A program made the translations under genes and the position numbers. From assembly GCF_000620765.1 (NCBI RefSeq), contig NZ_JIAK01000006.1, positions 183,653 through 247,652 on the forward strand: 64,000 bases of DNA. The letters run 5' to 3'. This stretch comes from Desulfovermiculus halophilus DSM 18834. GTDB lineage: Bacteria; Desulfobacterota; Desulfovibrionia; Desulfovibrionales; Desulfothermaceae. The notes under the pieces were generated by a model, which worked only from the letters and a program-made list of their open reading frames with translations, was not told the DNA's origin and did no database searches. Shown in pieces: positions 37,391 to 46,320 of the stretch (positions are counted from its first letter, which is position 1; each line of letters opens with the position of its first letter).

Positions 37391-38539
37391 ATGGACTTTG
37401 AGTTGAACAAAGAGCAGCAGATGATCCGCAAGGAAGTGCGCAAGTTTGCAAAGAGCGAGATATCACCCCTGGCCCAGGAGCTGGATGAAAACGAGGAATT
37501 TTCCCCGGAGCTGACCCGCAAGATGGGCGAAATTGGTCTTTTCGGCATGTTTGTCTCCGAAGAGTATGAGGGACAGGGCATGGACTACCTGTCCTACATC
37601 ATAGCTGTAGAGGAGCTGGCCCGGGTGGACGGATCCCAGGCGGCCACAGTCGCGGCCGGCAATTCTCTGGGGGTAGGACCTCTGTACTATTTCGGCACGG
37701 AAGAACAGAAAAAGCGCTATCTGCCTCGGCTGTGCTCTGGAGAAGGCCTGTGGGGCTTCGGCCTGACCGAACCCACTGCCGGATCAGACGCAGGCGGGAG
37801 CAAGACCACAGCGGTCCAGGACGGGGATGAATGGGTGATCAACGGGTCCAAGATCTTTATTACCAACGCGGCCACGGACATGACCCTGGGGGTGACGGTG
37901 CAGGCTGTGACCGGGACCAGGCCGAGCGGCAAGCCGGAGTATACATGCTTCATCGTTGAGCGGGACACTCCAGGGTTCAAGGCTGTTCCCATGCATAAAA
38001 AGATGATGTGGCGGTCCTCGAACACCGCTGAGCTGTACTTCGACAACGTGCGTGTGCCCCGGGAAAACATGCTGGGCAGCAAAGGCGACGGCTTTCATCA
38101 GATGCTTCAGACCCTGGACGGCGGCCGGCTGTCCATCGGGGCCATGGGATTGGGGGGAGCCCAGGGTGCCTATGACGCGGCACTGAAGTATGCGCAGGAG
38201 CGGGAGCAGTTCGGACAGCCCATCGGCAAGTTTCAGGCTGTGGCCTTCAAGCTGGCCGATTGCGCCACAGAGATAGAGTGTGCCCGGAACCTGCTGTACA
38301 AGGCATGCTGGCTGCGCAACAGGGACAAGCCCTTTGCCAAGGAAGCGGCTATGGCCAAGCTGTACTGCTCCGAGCTCATGGGCCGGGTGGTCAATCATGC
38401 GGTCCAGACTCACGGCGGGTACGGATTGATGAAGGACTATGATGTGGAACGCTTCTACCGGGACCAAAAGCTTTTGGATATCGGGGAGGGGACATCCGAG
38501 ATCCAGCGCCTGGTCATTTCCAGATACATTGGATGCTAA
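37391..38539 (+). CDS. Acyl-CoA dehydrogenase (isovaleryl-CoA type context)
   Basis: 382 residues, with GGAGGGGG before the ATG. WGFGLTEPTAGSDAGGSKTTA and MLGSKGDGFHQMLQTLDGGR are the FAD and substrate loops, and the C-terminal DYDVERFYRDQKLLDIGEGT followed by SEIQRLVISR is typical. It oxidises acyl-CoA to 2,3-enoyl-CoA with electrons passed to ETF. Neighbouring HMG-CoA lyase and carboxyltransferase genes suggest isovaleryl-CoA, but short- or branched-chain specificity cannot be fixed from sequence. Confidence 0.9.
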   Translation: MDFELNKEQQMIRKEVRKFAKSEISPLAQELDENEEFSPELTRKMGEIGLFGMFVSEEYEGQGMDYLSYIIAVEELARVDGSQAATVAAGNSLGVGPLYYFGTEEQKKRYLPRLCSGEGLWGFGLTEPTAGSDAGGSKTTAVQDGDEWVINGSKIFITNAATDMTLGVTVQAVTGTRPSGKPEYTCFIVERDTPGFKAVPMHKKMMWRSSNTAELYFDNVRVPRENMLGSKGDGFHQMLQTLDGGRLSIGAMGLGGAQGAYDAALKYAQEREQFGQPIGKFQAVAFKLADCATEIECARNLLYKACWLRNRDKPFAKEAAMAKLYCSELMGRVVNHAVQTHGGYGLMKDYDVERFYRDQKLLDIGEGTSEIQRLVISRYIGC

Positions 38540-38591
38540 GAGCACTGCGAGCACATCGAACCTGAGCACAGCCATTGAGGAGGGGTTTTCT

Positions 38592-40244
38592 ATGGCCGCA
38601 CAGATTGAGATCGGAAAGACGAGAATTGGAGACGTGGTTGAAGCCAATGCCCGGGAGCTCCCGGAACATACAGCCCTGGCCTATTACGAGTTCGGATTTA
38701 AAAAGACCTTTCCCGAGTTTCGGGATGTCTGCAATCAGGTGGCCAAGGGGCTCATGGCCCTTGGGGTGGGCAAAGGCGATCACATCGCCTTTTGGTCCCA
38801 CAATCTTCCGGAGTGGGTCTATACGCAGTTCGGAAGCCCCAAGATGGGGGCAGTCATGGTCACGGTGAACACCAACTTTCGATCCTTTGAGCTGGAATAT
38901 CTGCTCAACCAGTCGGACTCCAACACCCTGATCCTGACCGGCGGGGTGCGGGAGCCGGATGAATACATCAAGGTGATCTACGATGTTTGCCCTGAGCTCA
39001 ATGACTGCAAACCCGGCCAGCTGAACTCGGAAAAACTCCCCTATCTGAAAAACGTGGTCTATCTGGGAGAGGAAAGGTTTCCGGGCATGTTCACCTGGAA
39101 CGACATGCTGGAGATGGGCAAAACGATCAGCGATCAGGAACTGCAGGCCAGGGAGGAGAGCCTGGATGCCGAGGATGTGATCATGATGCAGTACACCTCG
39201 GGAACGACGGGCTATCCCAAAGGGGTCATGCTCACGCACAGCAATCTTTTGGGCAACGCCCAAAGCATGGCCGAGACCATGGCCCTGACCCCGGAGGATA
39301 CCCTGTGTATCCCGGTTCCTTTTTTCCACTGCTTCGGCTGCGTGATCGGAACCATGTGCTGCTTGGTATCCGGCGCTACCATGGCCCCGGTGACCCAGTT
39401 CAAGGCGGACAGGGTGCTGGAGGCTGTGGATGCCCTCAAGTGTACTGCCGTCCACGGTGTGCCGACCATGTTTATCGCCGAGCTGGAGGAGATGGACAAC
39501 AAGCGCTACGACACCTCTCATTTGCGAACCGGGGTTATGGCCGGTTCCACCTGCCCTATTGAGGTCATGCGCGGCGTCATCGACAAGATGGGGGCCAAGG
39601 AGTTGACCATCGTCTATGGGCAGACTGAGAGCTCGCCGGGAATCACCCAGACCAGGCGGGACGACTCCATGGAAGTGCGGACGGAAACCGTGGGCCGGGC
39701 CCTGCCCAATGTGGAGGTCAAGATCGTGGACCCCATATCCAGACGGGAGCTCCCGGTGGGTGAGACAGGAGAGTTGGCCAGCCGCGGCTATCATATCATG
39801 AAGGGCTACTATAAGATGCCGGACAAGACCCGGGAGGCTGTGGACAAAGACGGATGGCTGCATACCGGGGATCTGGCGGTCATGGACGAGCAGGGCAACT
39901 GCCGGATTGTGGGCCGGCTCAAGGACATGATCATCAGGGGCGGAGAGAACATATATCCTCGGGAGATAGAGGAATTTTTGTATACCCATCCCAAGGTCAA
40001 GGACGCCCAGGTGGTGGGGGTGGAGAGTTCAAAGTATGGTGAGGAGGTCGTGGCGTTTGTCCAGCTCAAGGCCGGCATGTCGGCGACAGAGGAGGAGATG
40101 AAGGAGTTCTGCAAAGGACAGATTTCCTATCACAAGATTCCCCGGGCTTTCATTTTTGTGCAGGAGTATCCGGCCACTGCCAGCGGCAAGATCCAAAAGT
40201 ACAAGCTGCGGGAAAAAGCTGCCGAGGTCTTGGACGATCTGTAG
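38592..40244 (+). CDS. AMP-binding acyl-CoA synthetase
   Basis: 550 residues from the ATG at 38592, with GAGGAGGGG upstream. The AMP-binding P-loop YTSGTTGYPKG (residues 201-211) and later YGQTESSPG, GWLHTGDLAVMDEQG and GGENIYPREIEEFLYTHPKV mark a fatty/aromatic acyl-CoA ligase. The C-terminal Lys for thioester formation is in SGKIQKYKLRE. It would activate the free acid (for example isovalerate) feeding the dehydrogenase. Confidence 0.9.
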   Translation: MAAQIEIGKTRIGDVVEANARELPEHTALAYYEFGFKKTFPEFRDVCNQVAKGLMALGVGKGDHIAFWSHNLPEWVYTQFGSPKMGAVMVTVNTNFRSFELEYLLNQSDSNTLILTGGVREPDEYIKVIYDVCPELNDCKPGQLNSEKLPYLKNVVYLGEERFPGMFTWNDMLEMGKTISDQELQAREESLDAEDVIMMQYTSGTTGYPKGVMLTHSNLLGNAQSMAETMALTPEDTLCIPVPFFHCFGCVIGTMCCLVSGATMAPVTQFKADRVLEAVDALKCTAVHGVPTMFIAELEEMDNKRYDTSHLRTGVMAGSTCPIEVMRGVIDKMGAKELTIVYGQTESSPGITQTRRDDSMEVRTETVGRALPNVEVKIVDPISRRELPVGETGELASRGYHIMKGYYKMPDKTREAVDKDGWLHTGDLAVMDEQGNCRIVGRLKDMIIRGGENIYPREIEEFLYTHPKVKDAQVVGVESSKYGEEVVAFVQLKAGMSATEEEMKEFCKGQISYHKIPRAFIFVQEYPATASGKIQKYKLREKAAEVLDDL

Positions 40245-40315
40245 GCGGAATCAAGATCCAGGGAACAAAGCCATGACCGGCCTCGGCGGGACGTGCCGAA
40301 ACAGCTGCTTACTAA

Positions 40316-40460
40316 CCCACATGCCTGCCAAGGCGCAGGCACGCTTGGGCTAACCAAGCATACAAACGATTTCGATACCGATACCGATTGAGAGTGGTTA
40401 CCCAATCAGATCCTGATAACAATTAACGAATAACTATAACAGTTTTTCATGCAAATAATG
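40316..40460 (+). repeat. Dispersed hairpin-hexamer repeat, copy E
   Basis: CCCACATGCCTGCCAAGG, GCAGGCACGCTTGGGC, CATACAAACGATTTCGATAC, hexamers, AGAGTGGTTACCCAATC, CCTGATAAC and ACAGTTTTTCATGCAAAT. It lies 71 bases after the synthetase stop. Downstream is a separate AT-rich palindrome (40577-40603). Confidence 0.85.
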
Positions 40461-40576
40461 CGTATAGCGCCAATCAAGACTCAACTGCAAAAAGTCGAAG
40501 ACTGGGGTTAAACGCACAAATTAAAATTTAAAACTATTTGATTTCATTTAAAACTTTCAACTTAAAACTTAACACT

Positions 40577-40603
40577 GCCTGCAAAAACATATTTTTTGCA
40601 GGC
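40577..40603 (+). repeat. AT-flanked hairpin in the enoyl-CoA hydratase leader
   Basis: Perfect 11-bp arms GCCTGCAAAAA (40577-40587) and TTTTTGCAGGC (40593-40603) with a 5-nt loop, 30 bases before the hydratase ATG. It lacks a downstream T-run, so it may be a translational or RNA-stability element rather than a terminator. The surrounding leader (40461-40576) is notably AT-rich. Confidence 0.6.
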
Positions 40604-40633
40604 GCATCAATAAGGGGTGAAGACGAGGTGAAT

Positions 40634-41416
40634 ATGGCTGAAGACATGCTTGCAGTTCAGGAGCAGGAAGGGGTCATGACTGTGACCCTGAATCGGCCTA
40701 AGGCCATGAATGCCCTGAATTTCGATCTTTTGCGGGCCCTGGATGCCCGAATTCGGGATATCAGGTTCCGCACCGACGTTCGGGTAGTGATCATTGCCGG
40801 GGCCGGAGAGAAGGCCTTTTGCGCCGGGGCCGATCTCAAGGAGCGGGCAGGCATGACCCATGCTCAGGTCAAGGAGTACATTTACACCATCCGCAATCTG
40901 TTCACTGAGATCGAAAACTTGAACAAGCCGGTGATTGCAGCGGTAAACGGGGTGGCCCTGGGCGGAGGAACCGAGCTTGCTCTGGCCTGCGATATCCGGA
41001 TCGCAGCCGATACGGCCAGCATGGGCCTGACCGAGACCAGGCTGGCCATTATTCCCGGGGCCGGGGGAACGCAGCGCCTGCCCCGTCTCATTGGCCGGGC
41101 CAAGGCCAAGGAGCTCATCTTTACCGGCCGCCGGGTCGATGCCCGGGAAGCCCTGGACCTGGGACTGGTCAATCAGGTCTGTCCCCCAAACGGCCTCATG
41201 TCCTGCTGTAACAAAATGGCCGAAGAGATCCTGGAGGCCGGTCCGATTGCCCTTGAGCAGGCCAAGTACGCCATAAACAAGGGCCTGGAGACGGACATCA
41301 CTACCGGATTGTCTATTGAGTCCAATGCCTATTGGATTACCATCCCTACTCAGGATCGCCTGGAAGGTCTGGCTGCGTTTCGGGAGAAACGGAAACCGGT
41401 GTACAAAGGACAATAA
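40634..41416 (+). CDS. Enoyl-CoA hydratase/isomerase family protein
   Basis: 260 residues. AFCAGADLKE (oxyanion hole), VNGVALGGGTELALACDIRIA and LGLTETRLAIIPGAGGTQRL-type spacing (read MGLTETRLAIIPGAGGTQR) are crotonase signatures with both catalytic Glu positions. In this block it would hydrate 3-methylglutaconyl-CoA or a related enoyl-CoA. ATG at 40634 with GAGGTG upstream. The carboxyltransferase gene follows two bases after its stop. Confidence 0.88.
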   Translation: MAEDMLAVQEQEGVMTVTLNRPKAMNALNFDLLRALDARIRDIRFRTDVRVVIIAGAGEKAFCAGADLKERAGMTHAQVKEYIYTIRNLFTEIENLNKPVIAAVNGVALGGGTELALACDIRIAADTASMGLTETRLAIIPGAGGTQRLPRLIGRAKAKELIFTGRRVDAREALDLGLVNQVCPPNGLMSCCNKMAEEILEAGPIALEQAKYAINKGLETDITTGLSIESNAYWITIPTQDRLEGLAAFREKRKPVYKGQ

Positions 41417-41418
41417 GC

Positions 41419-43029
41419 ATGGATAAAAAAATGGATTCGCGGACGGAAAATCGCAAGACCTGGGAAGAGGAAGAGAGAAAGCTCGACCAGCGGGTCCAGG
41501 AAGCGGTCATGCCCGGCGGGGACAAGGCCGTTTCGCGCCTGGCCAAGCACGGCAAGCGTCCTGTACGCGAACTGATCAGCTACCTCATCGATCCCGGGAC
41601 CACGTTCTATGAACTCAGCCGGATAGCTGGATTCGGGATGAACTATCCCGGAGTCGAGGATGTCCCCTGCGCCGGGCTGGTTGCCGGGATCGGGAAGATC
41701 CACGGGAACTGGACCATGATTGTGGCCAACGACAGCCGGGTCAAGGCCGGGACCTACTTCCCCATCACCCTGAAGAAGCATATGCGGGCCCAGTTCATTG
41801 CCGATCAGTGCGGCTTGAACTGTGTGTACATTGCTGACTCAGGCGGGGCGTTTTTGCCCATGCAGGCGGATGTATTCCCAGACGATCAGCACTTCGGCTC
41901 CATGTTCTACAACATGGCCCGCATGTCGGCCAAGGGCCTGAAGCAGATAACCCTGAGCACCGGCGGGAACACCGCCGGAGGGGCGTATATCGTGTTCATG
42001 GCCTGTCAGGCGGTGATGATCGACAACATGGCCTACTCCTTTCTGGGCGGCCCTCCGCTGGTCAAGGCGGCTACCGGGGAGGAGATCACCGCCGAGGAGC
42101 TGGGCGGGGCGAGGATCCACACCCAGCGCTCCGGAGGGGCGGATTACCTGTGCGCCACCCAGGACGAGGCAGTGGCCAAGGTCCGGGAAATGCTGGCCTG
42201 GGAAAAGCCACAGACCGTGCACCATCACCGCTATCCGGAAAAGCCGCCCAGGGTCCCCAGCGAGAAGCTGTATGAGCTGATCCCCAAGCATGTTCAGCAG
42301 GGGATCCAGATCCGGCCCATTCTGGAAGCAATCGCCGACGACAGCGAGTTTGCGGAGTACAAGAAGGAGTACGCCAGGGGCCAGGGGGATAATATCGTCA
42401 CCGGAAAGATGCGGATCAAGGGACTGCCGGTCGGAGTGGTGGCCTCCAACGGGGTGGGGATCATCTTTGTCGAGGCGGCCCGCAAGGCGGCGGAATGGAT
42501 CGTGCGCTGCAGCCAGGACAAGACCCCGCTGCTGTTCATTCAGAACGCGCCCGGGTACATGGTGGGCTCAGATGCGGAGCATACCGGGATCGGAAAGTAC
42601 GGGGCGGACATGGTCAGGGCCGTGTCCTGCGCCCAGGTTCCCCGGGTGCAGCTGGTCATCGGTCCGGATCACGGAGCGGCCAACTACGGCATGTGCGGCC
42701 GGGCCTACCGCCCGCATTTCCTTTTTGCTACCATGCGGGCCAGAACGTCGGTTATGAGCGGCCGGAGCGCGGCCAGCGTCCTGCTGTCCATTGAAAAACG
42801 AAAACGCAAAGACCAGGGCAAGGAAATGGGGCCGGAGGAGGCCGAGAAGTTTCAGCAGGACATGATCGAAAAATACGACGGGGAAGCCCACCCCTTCTAT
42901 TGCGGGGCCCGAATACTCAATGACCGGGTCCTCAAGTTCTCCGAGATCCGGGATTGGCTGGGCATGGCCTTTGAGGTCAGCCTGCTCAAGGAGATCGGGG
43001 AGCCGAACTTTGGGAACTTTCGCTTTTAG
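41419..43029 (+). CDS. Acyl-CoA carboxylase carboxyltransferase subunit (methylcrotonyl-CoA carboxylase beta type)
   Basis: 536 residues, close to the ~535 of MCC beta. CVYIADSGGAFLPMQADVFPDD and STGGNTAGGAYIVFMACQAV form the N-terminal crotonase-like half, and IFVEAARKAAEWIVRCSQDKTP with FIQNAPGYMVG forms the C-terminal half. It transfers carboxyl from biotin to the acyl-CoA. No biotin carboxylase or biotin carrier gene is present in the window, so its partner is elsewhere or the enzyme is used differently. Confidence 0.85.
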   Translation: MDKKMDSRTENRKTWEEEERKLDQRVQEAVMPGGDKAVSRLAKHGKRPVRELISYLIDPGTTFYELSRIAGFGMNYPGVEDVPCAGLVAGIGKIHGNWTMIVANDSRVKAGTYFPITLKKHMRAQFIADQCGLNCVYIADSGGAFLPMQADVFPDDQHFGSMFYNMARMSAKGLKQITLSTGGNTAGGAYIVFMACQAVMIDNMAYSFLGGPPLVKAATGEEITAEELGGARIHTQRSGGADYLCATQDEAVAKVREMLAWEKPQTVHHHRYPEKPPRVPSEKLYELIPKHVQQGIQIRPILEAIADDSEFAEYKKEYARGQGDNIVTGKMRIKGLPVGVVASNGVGIIFVEAARKAAEWIVRCSQDKTPLLFIQNAPGYMVGSDAEHTGIGKYGADMVRAVSCAQVPRVQLVIGPDHGAANYGMCGRAYRPHFLFATMRARTSVMSGRSAASVLLSIEKRKRKDQGKEMGPEEAEKFQQDMIEKYDGEAHPFYCGARILNDRVLKFSEIRDWLGMAFEVSLLKEIGEPNFGNFRF

Positions 43030-43066
43030 GAACAGTCCGCGCAAAGACCAAAAAGGAGCACAGTGC

Positions 43067-44233
43067 ATGACGGAATACAACTTGTGGAACATCTTCCCGC
43101 GTATGCCCAAGAAAGTGACCATTGGGGATATTACGATCCGGGACGGATTTCAGCATGAGGAAAAGTTCATCTCCACAGCTGCCAAAAAGTACTATCTGGA
43201 TGAGCTCATATTCGCTGGATGCCGAAATATTGAGGTCACCAACCTGGGGAATCCCTTTATTATGCCCCAGTTCCAGGATGCGGAAGAGCTCTTGACCCAT
43301 CTGCGCAGCGATCGGTTCAAGAAGCGCTGTGAACGCAAAGGGGTGAACTATGATGACATCTGCCTTACCTGCATCACTATCCGCGAGGGGGCGGTGGATC
43401 GGGCCATTGAACTGAAAGAGAAAGGGATTGGCCCGGACCGGCTGTTGATGATGGTTTCCACTGAAGAGGAGCACCACTTCGCCAATTCCGGGACCACGCT
43501 GCCGGAGTACTGGAGGGAGGCCGAACGTTGCATCAAGAAGTGCAACGATGCCGGAATGAAGATGTGCGGCACAGTGAGTACTATCTGGGGCAGTCCTATC
43601 GGCGGGGCGACCGAGCTCAAGGATGCGGTGGAGTTCACCAAGCGCTGGCTGGAGATCGGGGCCCACGATGTGGAGCATGCGGACCACGACGGAAGTGCTT
43701 CGGCTCCAGAGGTCTATCGCTATTTCTCCATGATCCTGGACCAGATTCCAAACATGGACCTGCATATCGCCCATTTCCACGAGACCAAGCGCATGGCCTC
43801 GGCCTCGATCCTGGCCTGCCTGCAGGCCGGGATAACTCACTTTGAGGCCACGTTGGGCGGCTTAGGCGGACAGCCGGCCAACTTTCTGGATGATTGTCCG
43901 GTCAAAGGGACCGGGGAGTACTACTACAAAGATCCCCGATACGTCGGTCTAATGTGTCTGGAGGACCTTTTGGTGCAGATTGACGAGATGGGCATTGAGC
44001 ACGGCTACGATGTGGATCGGGTCCTCAAGCTCGGACAGCAAATGGAGAAGACAATCGGCCGGAGGCTGCGTTCGGAGGCTGTGATCAACGGCCCGACGGA
44101 AAAGGACGGCCATCCCCAGTTTGCCCGCCCGGGATTGCGGCAGCGCAAGGAGAAGCAAGGGGAGGCCCCGGGGCAGAAGGTGCCCGAAAGCTGGGGGGAA
44201 ACGGCCGTGCTCCCAGATCATCTGCATCCGTAG
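43067..44233 (+). CDS. HMGL-like / pyruvate-carboxyltransferase family protein
   Basis: 388 residues, start ATG at 43067 with AAAGGAG. An HMGL-like TIM barrel with TIGDITIRDGFQHEEKF in place of the usual RDG(L/A)Q, IAHFHETKRMASASILACLQAG (His-X-His position) and FEATLGGLGGQPANF. It is distinct from the HMG-CoA lyase at 36385 and longer, ending in a charged tail. The reaction could be a lyase, synthase or carboxyltransferase and cannot be decided from sequence. Confidence 0.75.
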   Translation: MTEYNLWNIFPRMPKKVTIGDITIRDGFQHEEKFISTAAKKYYLDELIFAGCRNIEVTNLGNPFIMPQFQDAEELLTHLRSDRFKKRCERKGVNYDDICLTCITIREGAVDRAIELKEKGIGPDRLLMMVSTEEEHHFANSGTTLPEYWREAERCIKKCNDAGMKMCGTVSTIWGSPIGGATELKDAVEFTKRWLEIGAHDVEHADHDGSASAPEVYRYFSMILDQIPNMDLHIAHFHETKRMASASILACLQAGITHFEATLGGLGGQPANFLDDCPVKGTGEYYYKDPRYVGLMCLEDLLVQIDEMGIEHGYDVDRVLKLGQQMEKTIGRRLRSEAVINGPTEKDGHPQFARPGLRQRKEKQGEAPGQKVPESWGETAVLPDHLHP

Positions 44234-44258
44234 CATCAATCCTCTGATGACCTGTGAA

Positions 44259-44410
44259 CCCACATGCCTGCAAAAGCGCGGGCATGCTTGGGCTAACGAA
44301 GCATGCAAAACGATTTCGATACCGATACCGACTGGGAGTGGTTACCCAATCGGATCCTGATAACTATTAACCATTAACTCATGACAGTTTTCCATACGAA
44401 ATATGCATAT
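44259..44410 (+). repeat. Dispersed hairpin-hexamer repeat, copy F
   Basis: CCCACATGCCTGCAAAAGCG, GGGCATGCTTGGGC, hexamers, GGGAGTGGTTACCCAATCGG and ACAGTTTTCC. The hairpin arms keep pairing with a G-T substitution (GCCTGC against GCGGGC), the kind of change RNA pairing tolerates. It reaches to within 13 bases of the XRE gene start. Confidence 0.85.
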
Positions 44411-44422
44411 AAGGAGGTGGGT

Positions 44423-45064
44423 ATGGAACCCACACGGGAAAATACACCCCATATCAATGTTGATTATTTTGAGGATTTGACCGGCGAGATCAGTCCGGAG
44501 AAGGGCGGTTCAGTGCAGGAGATTGGCCCCAGGATCAAGGCCCTGCGGGAAGAGAAGCAGCTCAGTCTGCAGGAGCTGGCCGAGGCAACAGGCTTTGATT
44601 CCTCCTACCTGCAGGAAATTGAAACGGGCAAGGTCCAACCGCAGCTGGGGACCATCATTAAGCTGTCCAAGGCCTTGGACGCGGCTTTCAGCCGCCTGAT
44701 AAGCGGTCCCGGGGATAAGCCCTACGCAGTGACCCGGAAGAGCGACCGACAGCCGGTATCCAGAACCACCACATCCAAGGGGAACAAGCAGCTCTACTCC
44801 TATCTGAGCCTGGATGCCGATGTCCAGGGCCGGAACATGGAGGCCCTGATCGTCAAGCTGGAGGAAAATCCGGAGGAGGAGACCTCCCAGCATCAGGGGG
44901 AGGAGTTCATATTCGTTCTGGACGGACAGGTCGCGGTCAAGCTGGGGGAGGACAGGTTTGAGCTGGAGCCGGGGGACAGCGTCTACTATCTGTCCACAGT
45001 GCCTCATCTGGTGGCCGCGAAGCAGGGGCAGGCCACGATCCTGGCCGTTCTGCACGAGGGCTAG
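44423..45064 (+). CDS. XRE-family transcriptional regulator with cupin sensor domain
   Basis: 213 residues with AAGGAGGTGG before the ATG. An N-terminal helix-turn-helix (IKALREEKQLSLQELAEATG, SYLQEIETGKVQPQLGTIIKL) is followed by a C-terminal cupin (HQGEEFIFVLDGQVAVKLGE, LEPGDSVYYLSTVPHLV). Such MocR/PuuR-like repressors sense small molecules through the cupin. Location after the acyl-CoA block makes it a candidate regulator of that block. Confidence 0.9.
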   Translation: MEPTRENTPHINVDYFEDLTGEISPEKGGSVQEIGPRIKALREEKQLSLQELAEATGFDSSYLQEIETGKVQPQLGTIIKLSKALDAAFSRLISGPGDKPYAVTRKSDRQPVSRTTTSKGNKQLYSYLSLDADVQGRNMEALIVKLEENPEEETSQHQGEEFIFVLDGQVAVKLGEDRFELEPGDSVYYLSTVPHLVAAKQGQATILAVLHEG

Positions 45065-45105
45065 CCAACGGCCCCCGTTCTCCCGGCTTGTCGTGGGCAT
45101 GCAAA

Positions 45106-45284
45106 CCCACATGCCTGCCAAGGCGCAGTCACGCTTGGGCTAATGAAGCATACAAACGATTTCGATACCGATACCGATACCGACTGGGAGTGGCTATCCA
45201 AACGGATCCTGATAACTATTAACGAATAACAGTTTTTCGTACAAATGGGAGCGAACTGTAAACAACATTTCGCTCCCATTTGTA
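45106..45284 (+). repeat. Dispersed repeat copy G ending in a 16-bp-arm palindrome
   Basis: CCCACATGCCTGCCAAGG, hexamers, CTGGGAGTGGCTATCC and ACAGTTTTTCG. It ends in TACAAATGGGAGCGAA (45240-45255) and TTCGCTCCCATTTGTA (45269-45284), a perfect 16-bp inverted repeat followed by ATTTTT. The palindrome could terminate the XRE transcript. The span 45285-45399 has no gene. Confidence 0.85.
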
Positions 45285-45399
45285 ATTTTTCGTATCAGTC
45301 CCAGCACGAGGCTCATCGCCAACTGTGAGCTCAATGGCTGGTCATCGCCTCACTGGACAAGGCCCCCTGAACTTTGGCACGGGGTCTGACCGATTACCT

Positions 45400-45478
45400 G
45401 GTTCTTCGACGTAGCTTGTGGATTTTTGGAGTTTGCCACCTCTTATGTAGGCAATTCCACTTTCTGTGTCAAAGAGCC
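45400..45478. mobile_element. 79-bp MITE with exact 8-bp target duplication
   Basis: Starts GGTTCTTCGACGTAGC and ends (other strand) GGCTCTTTGACACAG, imperfect terminal inverted repeats that both run into GTGGA. It is flanked on both sides by GATTACCT (45392-45399 and 45479-45486), a perfect 8-bp target-site duplication. GG-starting ends and 8-bp duplications are features of the ISL3 family, so an ISL3-like transposase probably mobilised it (inference). Related copies at 5297 and 33566. Confidence 0.85.
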
Positions 45479-45514
45479 GATTACCTGCTCTCTGCCCCCC
45501 TGGTCCTCCCCTCT

Positions 45515-46096
45515 TTACCAGATGGGAGCCAAGAGATCTTCAAAGGTCAGATGCCGTTCCGGATTGTTCCAGATGTCGGTGAGCAGGGCTCCCGGCTTGC
45601 GGACGCCCCGCTGGGAGAGATGGGCGCAGGCCTCCAGGAGGTAGGTGCTGATCTCTGATCTGGGCAGGCGGTACTTGATCCCGTCGACCACGATGTCCAC
45701 CTCCCCGCCTTGAGGAAGACAGAACAGACCGTGGTGGTGCAGTCTGGCGTCAATGAAGACGTTCCATATCTGGAGAAAACACTCTTCCTGGGAGCGGCTC
45801 AGGGCGAGTCGCCGGTCCTGATTGTACCGGAAGTCGGGGTTCAAGCGGTCCGCGATATGCCCGAACTCGTGGTACAGGATGTATTCGTCCCGCTTTGTGG
45901 GCCGGATGATGGGGTGGATGGTCAAGGTGACGTTTCCGGACCGGTGATCCATCTCGATCCGGATCCCGCGCTGGTCCTTCTCCTGGACATACAAAAGCGG
46001 GATCTCAGAGGCAATGTCCGGGTTCAGCGGGTGCCGCTTGGCCACCCAGTGCAGCAGATCGGGGTCGACCAGATTCTGATAGTCCACGATTTTCAT
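45515..46096 (-). CDS. Putative zinc metalloprotease-like protein
   Basis: 193 residues from the ATG at 46096. YHEFGHIADRL places a HEXXH metal site at residues 76-80. Similar small HEXXH proteins are found in ImmA/IrrE and SprT-type families, but the surrounding sequence does not convincingly match either. A longer frame to 46168 has no better start. It lies at the edge of the accessory region. Confidence 0.55.
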   Translation of the reverse strand: MKIVDYQNLVDPDLLHWVAKRHPLNPDIASEIPLLYVQEKDQRGIRIEMDHRSGNVTLTIHPIIRPTKRDEYILYHEFGHIADRLNPDFRYNQDRRLALSRSQEECFLQIWNVFIDARLHHHGLFCLPQGGEVDIVVDGIKYRLPRSEISTYLLEACAHLSQRGVRKPGALLTDIWNNPERHLTFEDLLAPIW

Positions 46097-46320
46097 GAGG
46101 CCATGATAGAAAGACCGGCCGGGTTTTGCAAACCGACCTGCCACACCCCCTGACCCCACGTTACCCATATCGCGTCAAGCGGAAAATGGGTAATTCAGAG
46201 CTGCAATTCGGCCTGCTGCAGTTCGCAAGGTGAGGGGCTGACTGGTCGGGCGGGAAAAGTAAGCTCAGAAAGTCTGAAAAGGCTTGCACGAGCCAGAAGT
46301 AAAGGCAGGCAAAGTGATGA

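Noticed and set aside
45400..45478. Complete ISL3-family insertion sequence
   Set aside because: The element is only 79 bases with no transposase; it can only be a non-autonomous derivative.
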